Origin: Novosphingobium chloroacetimidivorans
GTDB lineage: Bacteria > Pseudomonadota > Alphaproteobacteria > Sphingomonadales > Sphingomonadaceae
Reading direction: 5' to 3'
Length of the DNA: 64,000 nt
NCBI RefSeq assembly: GCF_014204535.1
Contig: NZ_JACHLR010000011.1
Span: forward strand, 83,963 to 147,962
This document shows positions 15,850-25,872 of this stretch, in pieces (within the stretch, counting starts at the first letter, position 1; each line of letters begins with the position of its first letter). Under the pieces are notes generated by a model. That model saw only the letters and a list, made by a program, of their open reading frames with translations, did not search any database and was not told the origin of the DNA. Position numbers and translations under genes: made by a program.

Positions 15850-17075
15850 CTCGCGCCGAGGCGGGTGAGCGTTCCCTTGGGCACGAGGATCAGCGCGCGA
15901 CCGCGCCCGCTCATGCCACCGGCGATGCGGCGGGCGTCTTCGCCGGCGCCCCAGAAGGTGTCGAAGCGGTTCGCACCCTTGATCGCCCCGCCGGTGTCCT
16001 GCGCGATCCACAGCCCGTTAGCCTCGGTGCGATCGAGATCCAGCCAGACCGGCGCTCCCAGCGGCACGAAGTTCGGATCGGCGGCCACCGAGCTTTCCGC
16101 GCGAACCGGCACGTTGAGCGAGCCGAGCGGCCCATCGCCCTTCAGCTCGCGGAAGAACACCCAGCTGCGGTTCTCGCGCATCAGCGCCCGCCCCTCCGCC
16201 GGGTTCTCGCGAATGTAGCGGACGATGCCCTGCATCGAGCCTGGGTACTTGCCCGGCCCCTCGCCCACCAACCCGCGCTGGCGCATCACCGCACCGATGC
16301 CGGTGTAGGCCTGCCCGTTCTGGCCGGCATAGCCGATGCGCATGACCCCACCGTCCGGCAGGCGCAGCCGACCCGATCCCTGGACCTGGAGGAAGAAGAA
16401 CTCGACCGGATCGCGGACCCAGGCGATCTCCGCGCCCTTTCCCGCCAGCGCGCCGTTCTCGATCTCGGCACGATCGTAGTAGGGCACGAACCTGCCGGTC
16501 TCGTCATAGCGGCCGATCGGCATGCGCCCGTTTGCCAGCGGCGGCGCATCGCCGGGCCTGGCGCGGACCAGGTCGGCCGGCATGCCGTATACGGGCGTAT
16601 CGTAGCCCGGCGCATGCGTGCGCGATCCGGCGATCTCGGGCTCGAAGTAGCCGGTGGCGAAGGCCCGACCGTCGCCGACCTGGATCGTCTCGAAATAGGT
16701 GTCGAAGAAGTCCTCGGCCTGGCCGTAAGGCCAAGTGGCGAAGGCGTCGCAGGCTGGCTTCCAGTCGCTCGGCCGGGTCAGGCCGCTGGCATCGGTGCGG
16801 GTGACGAGCCTCGGGCAGCTTTCGTGAAACGACAGCAAGGCGGCCGCCGCATCGGACTGGCGGATCGAAAGCTCTGCGATGCTCGGCCCCTGGCGCAAGC
16901 TCAGCTCGCGCGCGGTCTTGACGGCGGGCGCGCTCGGCACGGATGTTGGCGGCGGCGGTCTGGTCGATACGGTGCCCGGCTCCGGCACGAGGCGTCCGCA
17001 GGCTGCGGCAAACAGCGACAGCGCGAGGACGGCTGCGAGCCGGACCCCGCGATGACACCCGGCCCTCGATCGCAA
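15846..17075 (-). CDS. mltA: membrane-bound lytic murein transglycosylase A
   Basis: A 409-residue outer-membrane lipoprotein that cleaves the glycan strands of peptidoglycan to anhydromuropeptides. The signal peptide ends in the lipobox FAAAC with Cys26. The MltA domain is visible as FATGYFEPEIAGSRT and FFLQVQGSGRLRLPDGG, and the 3D domain as WIAQDTGGAIKGANRFD and FWGAGEDA, which holds the catalytic Asp. TTG 17075 is chosen because GAGGG inside the end of the tim44-like gene fits as ribosome site. It overlaps its neighbours at both ends, forming a tim44-mltA-smr operon. Confidence 0.92.
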   Translation of the reverse strand: MRSRAGCHRGVRLAAVLALSLFAAACGRLVPEPGTVSTRPPPPTSVPSAPAVKTARELSLRQGPSIAELSIRQSDAAAALLSFHESCPRLVTRTDASGLTRPSDWKPACDAFATWPYGQAEDFFDTYFETIQVGDGRAFATGYFEPEIAGSRTHAPGYDTPVYGMPADLVRARPGDAPPLANGRMPIGRYDETGRFVPYYDRAEIENGALAGKGAEIAWVRDPVEFFFLQVQGSGRLRLPDGGVMRIGYAGQNGQAYTGIGAVMRQRGLVGEGPGKYPGSMQGIVRYIRENPAEGRALMRENRSWVFFRELKGDGPLGSLNVPVRAESSVAADPNFVPLGAPVWLDLDRTEANGLWIAQDTGGAIKGANRFDTFWGAGEDARRIAGGMSGRGRALILVPKGTLTRLGAR

Positions 17076-17077
17076 GG

Positions 17078-17752
17078 TCAGCCCTCGTCGGTCTCGTCGA
17101 GCAGCCAGTCCGGGTCGGCCGAAGTGACGTCGCGGCTGAAGGTCCACACGTCCACGGCTTCGATCGCGTCGTCGAGCGATCCGGCGATCACCGTGCCTTC
17201 GGCGTCACGGGTGACGGCGGCGATATCGCTGCGGAAGCGCACGGTGATGCGCGCGACGTTGCCGTCCATATGCGCAGCGCTGATCGCGCTGTCCTCGATA
17301 CGGATCAGGCGGTTGTCGAGCGTCTCGCCCGCTTCCAGACGTGCGTCGATGGCCGAGGCGAAGCCTTCGTAGACATCACGGTCGCACAGCGCACGCAGTT
17401 CGTCCTTGTCGCCCTTCCAGAAGGCCTCGAGGATCATGCGATAGGCGCTGCGGGCGCCGTCGAGGAAAGTGAAGGCATCGAAACGGCGATCGGCCGTGCC
17501 GATGTCGCGCAACCCGCGCTCAACCGCCGGCGATGCGGCAGGAAGCTGACGGATATTGGCAGCGGCACCGGCGGCATTGTCATCCGCCTTGGCGGGGGCG
17601 GCGACGCGCGGCGCTCCGGCAGCGCCGCGGCGCGGATCGATGCGGCCGGCGATCGGCTCTTCCTCATGCTCGGCACGGCGGCCCAGAACGGAGTAAAGGC
17701 GCAGGCCCAGAAAGGCCGCGATCATCGCCAGGATCACGATTTCGACCGTCAC
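17078..17752 (-). CDS. Tim44-like domain protein
   Basis: A 224-residue protein with one N-terminal membrane helix (VEIVILAMIAAFLGLRLYSV) and a C-terminal Tim44-like domain (AYRMILEAFWKGDKDELRAL, then DVYEGFASAID, ending WTFSRDVTSADPDWLLDETDE). The bacterial family includes TimA of alphaproteobacteria, thought to act at the inner membrane. GTG 17752 starts the frame. It is the first gene of the tim44-mltA-smr operon, divergent from secB; the pairing with a protein-export chaperone is common in alphaproteobacteria. Confidence 0.87.
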   Translation of the reverse strand: MTVEIVILAMIAAFLGLRLYSVLGRRAEHEEEPIAGRIDPRRGAAGAPRVAAPAKADDNAAGAAANIRQLPAASPAVERGLRDIGTADRRFDAFTFLDGARSAYRMILEAFWKGDKDELRALCDRDVYEGFASAIDARLEAGETLDNRLIRIEDSAISAAHMDGNVARITVRFRSDIAAVTRDAEGTVIAGSLDDAIEAVDVWTFSRDVTSADPDWLLDETDEG

Positions 17753-18039
17753 GTCTAACTAACCGTCCTTCCATCGCTGCCGAACGGGTACCATCCGTGC
17801 GGTCCGGCAGCATAACCTCAGATAGGTAGGCTTTACAAATGAACAACGCGTGAGTTGCATGCCGGGGGCGAAATAGCGCCGATTTGCCCAAGTGCTGCGA
17901 CCGGCGCGGGCCTGTGTGGCGCAACGGCATCGCGACCATTTCCGAGCCACCCGCCGCGACTCGCGCCATTGCCGCCCGCGTGGCGCGATGCTAGGCGCGC
18001 CGGCACATTCCCGGGACGAAAAGAAAGCACCCTCGAGCC

Positions 18040-18549
18040 ATGGCCGACGAAGGCAACATCATCTCCGACCTCAACCTCGACAGCGCCGACGGGGACGACA
18101 CCGCGCCGGCTGCGGGCATCATCTCGCAGTACGTGAAGGACCTCTCGGTCGAGAACCCCAACGCGCCGCAGAGCTTCCAGTGGCAGGACGCGCCGCAGAT
18201 CGACGTGCAGTTCAACATCGGCGCCGTGCCGATCGAGGGCGAAGTCCATGAGGTCGAGCTGAAGATCGTCGTCACCTCGCGCGCCGATGCCGGCGTCGCC
18301 TTCGCGGTGGACCTCAGCTACTGCGCGCTGGTCGGCATGCGCAACCTGCCCGAGAGCCAGGCCCACGCGTTCCTGTTCGCCGAGGCGCCGCGCATCCTGT
18401 TCCCCTTCGCCCGCGCGATCATCGCCGAGGCCGTGCGCGACGCCGGTTTCGCGCCGCTGATGCTGGAGCCGATCGATTTCAACGGGCTCTATGTGCAGCA
18501 GCTCAGCGCCCAGGGCGGCGTCGGCGCTCCGCCGGCAGGGCATGCCTGA
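18040..18549 (+). CDS. secB: protein-export chaperone SecB
   Basis: A 169-residue cytosolic tetrameric chaperone that holds preproteins unfolded and hands them to SecA. Recognisable stretches are ISQYVKDLSVENPNAP, ALVGMRNLPE-like text, and FPFARAIIAEAVRDAGFAPL with the following LEPIDFNGLYVQ, all typical of alphaproteobacterial SecB. The N-terminus is acidic. About 280 bases of leader separate it from the divergent tim44 gene. A repeat cluster follows. Confidence 0.94.
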   Translation: MADEGNIISDLNLDSADGDDTAPAAGIISQYVKDLSVENPNAPQSFQWQDAPQIDVQFNIGAVPIEGEVHEVELKIVVTSRADAGVAFAVDLSYCALVGMRNLPESQAHAFLFAEAPRILFPFARAIIAEAVRDAGFAPLMLEPIDFNGLYVQQLSAQGGVGAPPAGHA

Positions 18550-18555
18550 ACTAGT

Positions 18556-18698
18556 TTCCTCCCCGGCACGGGGAGGGGGACCGCTGCCGCAGGCAGTGGT
18601 GGAGGGGGCCCTGCTCTCGACCTTGCAGTGCGCGGATGGGTGGGCCCCCTCCGTCACGCGCTATGCGCGCGCCACCTCCCCGTTCCGGGGAGGAACCC
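18556..18698. repeat. inverted pair of interspersed repeats before murJ
   Basis: The left arm is CTCCCCGGCACGGGGAGGGG with GACCGCTGCC and a GTGGTGGAGGGG flank. The right arm, inverted, is CCCCCTCCGTCACGC...CACCTCCCCGTTCCGGGGAG. The last bases GGGGAGGA of the right arm lie seven bases before the murJ start codon and form its only good ribosome binding site. Confidence 0.75.
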
Positions 18699-18699
18699 A

Positions 18700-20295
18700 G
18701 TGAGCCTCGTTCGCAACGTCGGCACGATCGGGGGCCTCACCGCGGTCAGCCGCGTATTCGGCTTCGTGCGCGACATGCTGCTGGCTCGCGTTCTCGGCGC
18801 TGGCCTCGCCGCCGACGCGTTCCAGCTCGCTTTCGTCCTGCCGAACACCTTCCGCCGTCTTTTCGCCGAAGGAGCGTTCTCGGTCGCCTTCGTGCCGATG
18901 TACACCCGCACGCTGCACGGTCCCGGTGGCGAAGCGGCGGCGGAACGCTTTGCGAGCGACGTGCTGGCGGTATTCGTCTGGGTGCTGCTCGGCTTTTCGG
19001 CGCTGGCCATGCTGGCCATGCCGGGCCTGGTCTGGCTGCTGGCGCGCGAGTACCTCGACGTGCCGGGCAAATTCGACCTTGCCGTCGCGCTCAGCCGCGT
19101 GGCGTTTCCCTACCTCGGCCTGGTCAGCCTGGTGGCGATGCTCTCGGGCGTGCTCAACGCCCATGCCCGCTTCGCGCCGGGCGCGTTCGTGCCGGTGCTG
19201 CTGAACCTGGTGCTGATCGCCGGGATCGTGAGCGGATACTTTCTGCGGGGCTCGGGCGGGAGCGACGTGGTGGTCGCTTGGTCGGTCGCGATCGCGGTCG
19301 CCGCGGCAGGAGCGATTCAGCTGCTCTACATGGCCTGGGCCATGCGCCGCGCCGGAGTGCGGCTGCGAATCGGCGCGCCGCGCCTGACGCCCGAGGTTCG
19401 GCGGCTCGGCCGGCTGATCCTGCCGGCGACGTTCGGCGCGGGAATCTACCAGATCAGCCAGTTCGTCGACACGTTCTTCGCCACGTCGCTGGCGCAGGGC
19501 TCGCTGACGCTGCTCAAGTACGCCGACCGGCTGAACCAGATGCCACTGGGCATCGTCGGCATCGCGCTGGGCACCGCGATCCTGCCGATGCTGGCGCGGC
19601 ACATCCAGGCGGGTGACGATGCCGGCGCGCAAGGCTTGCAGTCCAACGCCGTCGAGATGGCGACGCTGCTCACCCTGCCCGCCGCCGCCGCGCTGGCGGT
19701 CTGCGCGCCGGCCTTCGTCACTGCCTTCTTCGTCGGCGGGCGGATGAGCCAGGCGCAGGGCGACGTCATGGCAGCGATCGTCGCGGCGCTGGTCTGCGGC
19801 TTGCCCGCCTACGTGCTGGTCAAGGTATTCCAGCCCGCCTTCTTCAGCCGCGAGGACACACGAACGCCGGTGCGGATCGCCTGCGCGGCGCTGGCGATCA
19901 ACATCGCCGTCAATTTCCTGGTCGTGCCCCGGTTCGGCATCGTCGGGCTGGCAGGGGCGACGGCGTTCACCTCCACGCTCAACGTCCTGGCGCTCTACAC
20001 CGTGCTGCATCGGCGCGGCTGGTTCCGCTTGCGCTGGCCGCTCGCCTCGCGGATCATCCGGCAGCTGGCGGCGAGCGGGGTCATGGCGCTAGCGCTCTGG
20101 GCCCTGCTGCCGCTGCTTGCGGGCCACTACGCCGGCTCCGCGGCCGAGCGCGCGGGCGCGCTGGCCCTGCTGGTGGGCGCGGGCGGGCTGGTGTTCTTCG
20201 CCACGGCCTGGCTCGTCGGCGCGCTCGACAAGAGCCACCTTGCGCAGCTACGGCGGCGCCGTCCGGTCAAGGAGCCGGTCAACCTCTCCGAATAG
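18700..20295 (+). CDS. murJ: lipid II flippase MurJ
   Basis: A 531-residue polytopic inner-membrane protein of the MurJ/MviN (MOP) family that flips lipid II for peptidoglycan synthesis. About 14 hydrophobic segments are visible. The start ([20 protein letters not shown], then [19 protein letters not shown], and [18 protein letters not shown]) is diagnostic. GTG 18700 is chosen because GGAGGA from the adjoining repeat fits as ribosome site; the frame upstream runs through the repeat. trpS follows after 13 bases. Confidence 0.95.
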   Translation: MSLVRNVGTIGGLTAVSRVFGFVRDMLLARVLGAGLAADAFQLAFVLPNTFRRLFAEGAFSVAFVPMYTRTLHGPGGEAAAERFASDVLAVFVWVLLGFSALAMLAMPGLVWLLAREYLDVPGKFDLAVALSRVAFPYLGLVSLVAMLSGVLNAHARFAPGAFVPVLLNLVLIAGIVSGYFLRGSGGSDVVVAWSVAIAVAAAGAIQLLYMAWAMRRAGVRLRIGAPRLTPEVRRLGRLILPATFGAGIYQISQFVDTFFATSLAQGSLTLLKYADRLNQMPLGIVGIALGTAILPMLARHIQAGDDAGAQGLQSNAVEMATLLTLPAAAALAVCAPAFVTAFFVGGRMSQAQGDVMAAIVAALVCGLPAYVLVKVFQPAFFSREDTRTPVRIACAALAINIAVNFLVVPRFGIVGLAGATAFTSTLNVLALYTVLHRRGWFRLRWPLASRIIRQLAASGVMALALWALLPLLAGHYAGSAAERAGALALLVGAGGLVFFATAWLVGALDKSHLAQLRRRRPVKEPVNLSE

Positions 20296-20308
20296 GTCTT
20301 CACGTCCC

Positions 20309-21328
20309 ATGCGTATCGTCTCCGGCATCCAGCCCACCGGCAACCTGCACCTCGGCAACTACCTGGGCGCGATCCGCAACTGGGTGCGCATGCAGGACGA
20401 TGCGGCGGCAAGCGGCGGGCAATGCCTGTATTTCCTGGCCGACCTCCACGCGATCTCCATGCCGCACGTGCCGGCGGACCTCGGCGCCAACACCCGCGAG
20501 ATGGTCGCCGCGCTGGTCGCCTGCGGCATCGATCCCCAGCGTTCGATCCTGTTCAACCAGGCGCAAGTGCCCCAGCATGCCGAGCTGCAGTGGCTGCTGA
20601 ACGGCACCGCCCGAATGGGCTGGCTCAACCGCATGACGCAGTGGAAGGACAAGGCGGGCAAGAATCGTGAAGGTGCGAGCGTCGCGCTGTTCACCTACCC
20701 GGTGCTGCAGGCCGCCGACGTGCTGCTCTACCAGGCGACGCACGTGCCGGTGGGCGACGACCAGAAACAGCACCTGGAGCTCGCCCGTGACATCGCGCAG
20801 AAGTTCAACAACGACTTCGGAACGGAAGACGCGCCCGTCTTCACCCTGCCCGAGCCGTTCATCCCGCCCGAAGCCGCGCGCATCATGTCCCTGCGCGACG
20901 GCTCGGCCAAGATGAGCAAGTCCGATCCTTCCGACATGAGCCGCATCAACCTGACCGACGATGCCGACACGATCATGCAGAAGGTCAAGAAGGCCAAGAC
21001 CGACCCCGAGCCGCTGCCTTCCGACAAGGCCGGCCTGGAGGGTCGTCCGGAGGCCAAGAACCTGGTGAGCATCTATGCCGCGATGTCCGGCGCCACGGTA
21101 GAGGCGGTGCTGGCTGAGTTCGGCGGCGAAGGCTTCGGCAAGTTCAAGCCGGCGCTGGGCGAGCTGCTGACGCACAAGCTGGCGCCGATCAACGCACGCT
21201 TCGTCGAGTTGCGGCAGGACCAGGCGGCGCTCGACGCGATCCTGCGCCAGGGCGCGGAAAAGGCGCGGGCGCTGGCGGTGCCGACCTTGAATGCGGCTTA
21301 TGCGGCGCTGGGGTTGGTACGAGGCTGA
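20309..21328 (+). CDS. trpS: tryptophanyl-tRNA synthetase
   Basis: A 339-residue class I aminoacyl-tRNA synthetase that charges tRNA-Trp. The HIGH-type motif is [17 protein letters not shown] near residue 10 and the KMSKS motif is [11 protein letters not shown] near 200; [19 protein letters not shown] is typical of bacterial TrpRS. ATG 20309 gives the standard N-terminus [11 protein letters not shown]. It is in a two-gene unit with murJ, an arrangement usual in sphingomonads and other alphaproteobacteria. Confidence 0.96.
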   Translation: MRIVSGIQPTGNLHLGNYLGAIRNWVRMQDDAAASGGQCLYFLADLHAISMPHVPADLGANTREMVAALVACGIDPQRSILFNQAQVPQHAELQWLLNGTARMGWLNRMTQWKDKAGKNREGASVALFTYPVLQAADVLLYQATHVPVGDDQKQHLELARDIAQKFNNDFGTEDAPVFTLPEPFIPPEAARIMSLRDGSAKMSKSDPSDMSRINLTDDADTIMQKVKKAKTDPEPLPSDKAGLEGRPEAKNLVSIYAAMSGATVEAVLAEFGGEGFGKFKPALGELLTHKLAPINARFVELRQDQAALDAILRQGAEKARALAVPTLNAAYAALGLVRG

Positions 21329-21396
21329 GCTTTTTGGGAGCGGGCGGATCAGGATCTTGTCGTTTCGAAAACTCGAAGCTCGCATTATCCAACCTC

Positions 21397-21485
21397 GTCG
21401 TCCCCGCGAAGGCGGGGACCCCGCTTCTTCTGAATGCCAGCGACATGACCCAGGAAGCGGGGCCCCTGCCTTCGCAGGGGCGACG
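21397..21485. repeat. interspersed inverted repeat after trpS
   Basis: GTCGTCCCCGCGAAGGCGGG and CCCTGCCTTCGCAGGGGCGA form the arms around an inner CCCGCTTCTTCTGAA / CAGGAAGCGGG hairpin. Same family as the element between ahpC and ahpF. Confidence 0.75.
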
Positions 21486-21679
21486 AGTGGGGTATGTCGA
21501 TCGTGAGCCGGTGGAGTGACGACCAGCCAAGCCACCCTCTCACCGCTGCACCTTGGTGCCCGCCGGAACCACCGTGCATTTAGATCCGTTCATCGTACGA
21601 AAGGCGCTCGTCAACGCGCGTCAGCGTTCCTACATCTCGTAGGCGGCGGCAGGCGAACTCAAGGAAAAAGGACAGCGCA

Positions 21680-21823
21680 ATGTCCAAGTGCTCGATCTGC
21701 CGTGTAAGTGCCTCTATTCAACCGGTATTCAGCCGCGATCGGCTACGACTCGACGCAAGGGCGAGCCGGCCGCGTCGAGAGGATGGCGCCGTCCCACTCG
21801 ACTTCTGGAGAACAGAACCATGA
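21680..21823 (+). CDS. possible 47-residue CxxC peptide upstream of the DUF4136 lipoprotein
   Basis: An ATG with AAGGAAAAAGGA just upstream opens a 47-codon frame starting MSKCSICRVSASIQPVFSRD. Its TGA overlaps the ATG of the following lipoprotein gene by ATGA, the usual arrangement for coupled translation. The CxxC at residues 4-7 could bind metal. The rest is Arg-rich and not recognised, so it may be only a leader frame. Confidence 0.35.
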   Translation: MSKCSICRVSASIQPVFSRDRLRLDARASRPRREDGAVPLDFWRTEP

Positions 21824-22515
21824 CGATGAATGGCAACAACCGCCTGGGCCGGCTCAAGGTCGCGGCCGTGGCGGTGCTGCTGGTCGCGCTCGCCGCCTGC
21901 ACGAACACCTTCCGTGCAGACGTTTCCCGCTTCCAATCGCAGCTGCCCGCTCCGGCGGGACAGACCTTTGCAGTGGTGGCCGACGATCCGCAGATGGCCG
22001 GCGGCATAGAGTTCAGCCAGTATGCCCGCCTCGTCGAGGCGCGACTGGCGCAGCAGGGCTACACCCCCGCAGCCAGCCCCGAGCAGGCACAACTGCTGGT
22101 CCGCTTCGATTACGGCGTAGACAATGGCCGTGAGCGCGTGCGCTCGACCGGATTCGGCGGTGGTTATGGCGGCTGGGGTCCGTGGTACGGGTACGGCGGT
22201 GGCTTTGGTCGCGGCGGCTACTGGGGCGGTCGTGGCTTCGGCGGCTGGGGTGGCCCCTGGCGCTACGGCTGGTACGATCCGTTCTTCGACAACGGCGTGG
22301 AAAGCTACACCATCTACACCAGCGGCGTGTCGCTGAAGATCGATCGCCGGGCAGACGGCACCCGCCTGTTCGAAGGCAAGGCAGAGGCGGTCTCGACTTC
22401 CAATCGCCTGCCGTATCTCGTCCCGAACCTGATCGAGGCAATGTTTACGAACTTCCCCGGGAACTCGGGCGAGACCATGCGCATTACCGTCGCGCCGGAG
22501 AAGCGGAAGAACTAG
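21820..22515 (+). CDS. DUF4136 family lipoprotein
   Basis: A 231-residue lipoprotein with a signal peptide ending VALAAC (Cys27). The DUF4136-like domain (FRADVSRFQSQLPAPAGQTF, QYARLVEARLAQQGY, LLVRFDYGVDNGRE, and near the end VPNLIEAMFTNFPGNSG) is interrupted by a Gly/Trp/Tyr-rich segment at about 110-150. Such proteins sit in the outer membrane or periplasm; the function is unknown. GGAG lies nine bases before ATG 21820. A terminator follows. Confidence 0.85.
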   Translation: MTMNGNNRLGRLKVAAVAVLLVALAACTNTFRADVSRFQSQLPAPAGQTFAVVADDPQMAGGIEFSQYARLVEARLAQQGYTPAASPEQAQLLVRFDYGVDNGRERVRSTGFGGGYGGWGPWYGYGGGFGRGGYWGGRGFGGWGGPWRYGWYDPFFDNGVESYTIYTSGVSLKIDRRADGTRLFEGKAEAVSTSNRLPYLVPNLIEAMFTNFPGNSGETMRITVAPEKRKN

Positions 22516-22559
22516 AAGGACGACGAGCCAACTGGCTCCCCCGAGAGGGAGACACCGAG

Positions 22560-22596
22560 GGGCGGGCCCGCTGCGAATGCGGGTCCGTCCTTTTTC
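22560..22596 (+). terminator. intrinsic terminator after the DUF4136 gene
   Basis: GGCGGGCCCGC and GCGGGTCCGTCC form a G:U-tolerant stem of about 11 bp around TGCGAAT, followed by TTTTT. Confidence 0.8.
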
Positions 22597-22732
22597 GTTC
22601 AGGCGCGTCTCTGTCTCTCTCTCTCTCACTCCGGCAATGCCGCCGCGGCTGCGGGCGACACGTACGAGATCCAGTCGAGCCATACGGGGCCGGTGGCGCA
22701 GCACCATGTCGAGTTGCTGGAAGCGATGTGAT

Positions 22733-22856
22733 GCCGACATCGTCCCGGACTTGGTCCGCGACCGGTTTCGCCATGTCGCGAGTTCGCCGGCTGGCACCGG
22801 CAGGTTCATCGCTGGCGGAACCGGTCCCGGGTCGAGCCCGGGACGACGTGCTACTC
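22733..22856. repeat. interspersed inverted repeat before dut
   Basis: ATCGTCCCGGACTTGGTCCG, an ACCGGTTTCGCC core, and the opposite arm GAACCGGTCCCGGGTCGAGC ending CCGGGACGACG. The same element, nearly identical, is at 34421-34543 beside the sirtuin remnant. Confidence 0.75.
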
Positions 22857-22882
22857 GACGCGCATGAAATCAGGGGCGAGCG

Positions 22883-23353
22883 TTAGTTCCCTAGTGACAC
22901 CACGCCGCCGGTCGAGCCGAACCCGCCCTCGCCCCGCTCGGTGTGGTCGAGCTCGTCGACCTTGAGCCAGCTGGCCCGCGTCACCGGCGCCAGGACGAGC
23001 TGCGCCACCCGATCTCCCCGGCGAATGGCAAATGCCTCGGCGCCATGGTTGATTACAATCACCTTCAACTCGCCGCGATAGTCGGAGTCGATCGTGCCCG
23101 GCGTATTGGGCACCGTGATCCCGTGCTTCAGGGCCAGCCCCGAACGCGGACGCACCTGAATCTCGAATCCGGGCGGAATGGCGAAGGCCAAGCCGGTCGC
23201 CACCGCATGACGCGCGCCGGGGGCAAGCGTCACATCCTCGGCCGCGAGCACGTCCATGCCGGCCGCCCCATCGGTGGCGTATGCCGGCAGCTCCAGCCCC
23301 TCGAAGTGCGGCAGGCGCTTGACCGGCACGGGCACGGGATCAGGCGAGTGCAT
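22883..23353 (-). CDS. dut: dUTP diphosphatase
   Basis: A 156-residue trimeric dUTPase that hydrolyses dUTP to dUMP, protecting DNA from uracil. All five motifs are visible: [54 protein letters not shown], and the C-terminal arm [15 protein letters not shown] 23353 lies inside the end of coaBC, a 14-base overlap, so both are co-transcribed, as in many proteobacteria. Confidence 0.96.
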   Translation of the reverse strand: MHSPDPVPVPVKRLPHFEGLELPAYATDGAAGMDVLAAEDVTLAPGARHAVATGLAFAIPPGFEIQVRPRSGLALKHGITVPNTPGTIDSDYRGELKVIVINHGAEAFAIRRGDRVAQLVLAPVTRASWLKVDELDHTERGEGGFGSTGGVVSLGN

Positions 23354-24575
23354 CGGCGATCCTTTCGACGAGCGCCCGGGCGACCTGGTCCTTGGGCATC
23401 CGGGGCAAGCTGTCCACCCCGCTCTCGCGCACGATGTGGACCGCGTTGGCATCGCCGCCCATGACGTCGCCGGAGACGTCGTTTGCGACGATCCAGTCGA
23501 CCTGCTTGCGCAGGCGCTTGGCTTGCGCATGCGGGATGACGTCGTTGGTTTCGGCCGCGAAGCCGATGACGAGGCCCGGCCGGCGCGGACTGGCGGCGAG
23601 CGTCGCCAGGATGTCCGGGTTCTCGGCGAGCGCCAGCGGCTCGGGCTCGGTCCCGTCCTTCTTGATCTTGCGATCGGCCACGGCGGCGGGACGCCAGTCG
23701 GCGACGGCGGCGACCATCACCGCGACGTGGGCCGGCAAGGCGCTCTCCACCGCCTCCGCCATCTCGCGCGCGCTTTCGACATCGACCCGCTCTACGCCGG
23801 GCGGCGTCGGCAGATGCACCGGCCCGGCGACCAGCGTCACCCGCGCGCCGGCCTCGGCCGCGGCGGCGGCAATGGCGAAGCCCTGCTTGCCGGAGGAGCG
23901 ATTGGCGATGTAGCGCACCGGGTCGATGGCCTCGTGCGTCGGCCCGGCAGTGACCAGCACGTGGCGTCCGAAGAGGGGACGGTGCCGTGCGCTGTCGAAA
24001 TCGGGCTGGCCCTCCAGCGGTCGTGCGCCGAGCGCCCGCTCGATGTGCTCCCAGATCACCGGCGGCTCGGGCAGGCGGCCGGGGCCGAACTCGCCGCAGG
24101 CCATCGGGCCTTCGTCAGGCTCCACCACCGTCACGCCCGAGGCGCGCAAGGTGGCGACGTTGCGCCGGGTCGCCGCGTGCTGCCACATGCGCACGTTCAT
24201 CGCCGGTACCGCCAGCACCGGCTTGTCGGTGGCAAGCAGCAGCGTGGTGGCGAGATCGTCGGCCATGCCGGCGGCCATCCGCGCCATGAGGTCGGCGGTC
24301 GCCGGGCAGACCACCACCAGGTCGGCCTGGCGCGAGAGCTGGATATGGCCCATCTCGGTCTCGTTCTTGAGGTCCCACAACGTGGTGTAGACCTCGTTCT
24401 CGGAAAGCGCGGCGAGGGTCATGGGCGTGACGAAGTGGCTGCCGCCGTCGGTCAGCACGCATGTGACCGAGCCGCCCTGCTTGCGGATGAGGCGGACGAG
24501 TTCGCAAGCCTTGTAGGCGGCGATCCCGCCTCCGATCACAAGCAGGATGCGCCGAGGAGTTCGCGGGGAGGACAT
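23340..24575 (-). CDS. coaBC: bifunctional phosphopantothenoylcysteine decarboxylase / phosphopantothenate-cysteine ligase
   Basis: A 411-residue fusion enzyme of coenzyme A synthesis. The N-terminal CoaC flavodoxin-like domain has [28 protein letters not shown] and the catalytic Cys in [14 protein letters not shown]. The C-terminal CoaB domain has [31 protein letters not shown] and the NPDILATLA stretch. ATG 24575 gives the standard start; two in-frame ATG codons at 24590 and 24620 are less likely. It overlaps dut. Confidence 0.94.
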   Translation of the reverse strand: MSSPRTPRRILLVIGGGIAAYKACELVRLIRKQGGSVTCVLTDGGSHFVTPMTLAALSENEVYTTLWDLKNETEMGHIQLSRQADLVVVCPATADLMARMAAGMADDLATTLLLATDKPVLAVPAMNVRMWQHAATRRNVATLRASGVTVVEPDEGPMACGEFGPGRLPEPPVIWEHIERALGARPLEGQPDFDSARHRPLFGRHVLVTAGPTHEAIDPVRYIANRSSGKQGFAIAAAAAEAGARVTLVAGPVHLPTPPGVERVDVESAREMAEAVESALPAHVAVMVAAVADWRPAAVADRKIKKDGTEPEPLALAENPDILATLAASPRRPGLVIGFAAETNDVIPHAQAKRLRKQVDWIVANDVSGDVMGGDANAVHIVRESGVDSLPRMPKDQVARALVERIADALA

Positions 24576-24625
24576 GGGCGGCTTGTGCATGAGGGGGCGG
24601 GCGGGTGCAATGCCTTGCATAAACC

Positions 24626-24699
24626 CGTTCGTGTCGAGCGAAGTCGAGACACGTGAACACAGCGCCAGCGTGTCTCGACTTCGCTCGACACGAACGGAG
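24626..24699. repeat. interspersed inverted repeat
   Basis: CGTTCGTGTCGAGCGAAGTC GAGACACG is mirrored by CGTGTCTCGACTTCGCTCGA CACGAACG around a 17-base centre, giving a nearly perfect 28-bp stem between coaBC and the membrane protein gene. It may act as a bidirectional terminator. Confidence 0.8.
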
Positions 24700-24705
24700 G
24701 AAAGG

Positions 24706-25872
24706 TTACCTCGGCCGGACGGACGTGATCAGCGACCCCAGCGCGCGGGGAGCAAAGGCCAGCCCGGCAGTCAGCATCGGCGCCACCATCGCGCCCCAGT
24801 AGAAGTTGTCCCACCGCCCCACGACCATGAACAAGACGCCATAGCCAATCGCGATCAGGAACCCGAACAGCCCCGCAGGCGTGCGCCACCCCGCCCAGCC
24901 CAGCGTGGTGAGGATCACCAGCGGCCCCGCCAGCCAGTGCGGCAGCAGGCGCAGGTTGCTCGATCCCGCGACGTTGCCGAGCCAGCCCGAAAGCCCGCGG
25001 AACGCCCACCAGCTCGGCCCCTGCGGGTCGCTTGGCAGCACTTGGGGCGCGATGAGGCTGAGGTGCAGGCCAAGCACCGCGAGAAAGACCAGCACCAGCG
25101 CGCCCCAGGCAAAAGCCTCACGCCACTCGCGCCGCCAGATCGCGAACGCCCCCATCAAGAGAACGAAGGGCAGCGAATGCTCGCGGATGAAAAGCGCCAG
25201 CGCGGCGACGAGGAAGGCTGCCATCCAGCGCCCCGGCCGCTCGCCGTCACGCACCCGGTGGAGACCGAAGGACAGCATCAGCAGCATGCCCGCCCATAGC
25301 TCGTGCAGCGAGTAGTAGTGCCGGTTGAGCATCAGCGAAGCGCCGACGAAGGCCATGGCCGTCGCCACCCGGCGCAAGCGGCCTACGCCGGGCTCCTCTC
25401 CGAAGCGGCGCCACCAGGCCCAGATCGCCGCCAGCATCAGCGCGATCGACGCGGCCACGCCCAGGTGCAGCGTGTTCAGCCCCGCCTCGATGTATGCCAG
25501 CGTCGGCATCCTAACCGACAGGCCCGGCCGCACCGGATAATCGCGCAGGCGGTGCTCCTGGACGATGAAGTCGTAGTAGTTCTGCCCGGCCTGCACCTTG
25601 GCGGTCGCGGCATCGTAGAGCGCGATGTCCTGGTCGTACTCCTCGGCGCCGAGCACCGGCTTGCCGTCGTAGCGAGTGGTGACGTTCGGCCTCACGCCGG
25701 CCGGATCGTTCAAGGGCACGATCGCGGCGGCGACCAGCAGCACCGCCAGGAACATCAGCGCCAGGCGCGCCGCGTAGGCGGGCCAGTGCGCGAAGCGGTC
25801 GCTGTCGGCAGGCGCGGGCGCGAAGCTGGCCTTGGCGGCTAGCTCAGCAGTCCCGACAGTGACAGCCCCCAT
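24706..25872 (-). CDS. polytopic inner-membrane protein of unknown function
   Basis: A 388-residue protein with about 9-10 hydrophobic segments and a periplasmic-looking loop after the first (DPAGVRPNVTTRYDGKPVLG). RHYYSLHELWAGMLLMLSFG, with acidic and His residues between helices, recalls membrane glycosyltransferases or mannosyltransferases of the GT-C fold, but no diagnostic motif was recognised. ATG 25872 has GGAGG upstream and lies inside the end of ubiB (34-base overlap), so it is co-transcribed with it. Confidence 0.7.
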   Translation of the reverse strand: MGAVTVGTAELAAKASFAPAPADSDRFAHWPAYAARLALMFLAVLLVAAAIVPLNDPAGVRPNVTTRYDGKPVLGAEEYDQDIALYDAATAKVQAGQNYYDFIVQEHRLRDYPVRPGLSVRMPTLAYIEAGLNTLHLGVAASIALMLAAIWAWWRRFGEEPGVGRLRRVATAMAFVGASLMLNRHYYSLHELWAGMLLMLSFGLHRVRDGERPGRWMAAFLVAALALFIREHSLPFVLLMGAFAIWRREWREAFAWGALVLVFLAVLGLHLSLIAPQVLPSDPQGPSWWAFRGLSGWLGNVAGSSNLRLLPHWLAGPLVILTTLGWAGWRTPAGLFGFLIAIGYGVLFMVVGRWDNFYWGAMVAPMLTAGLAFAPRALGSLITSVRPR

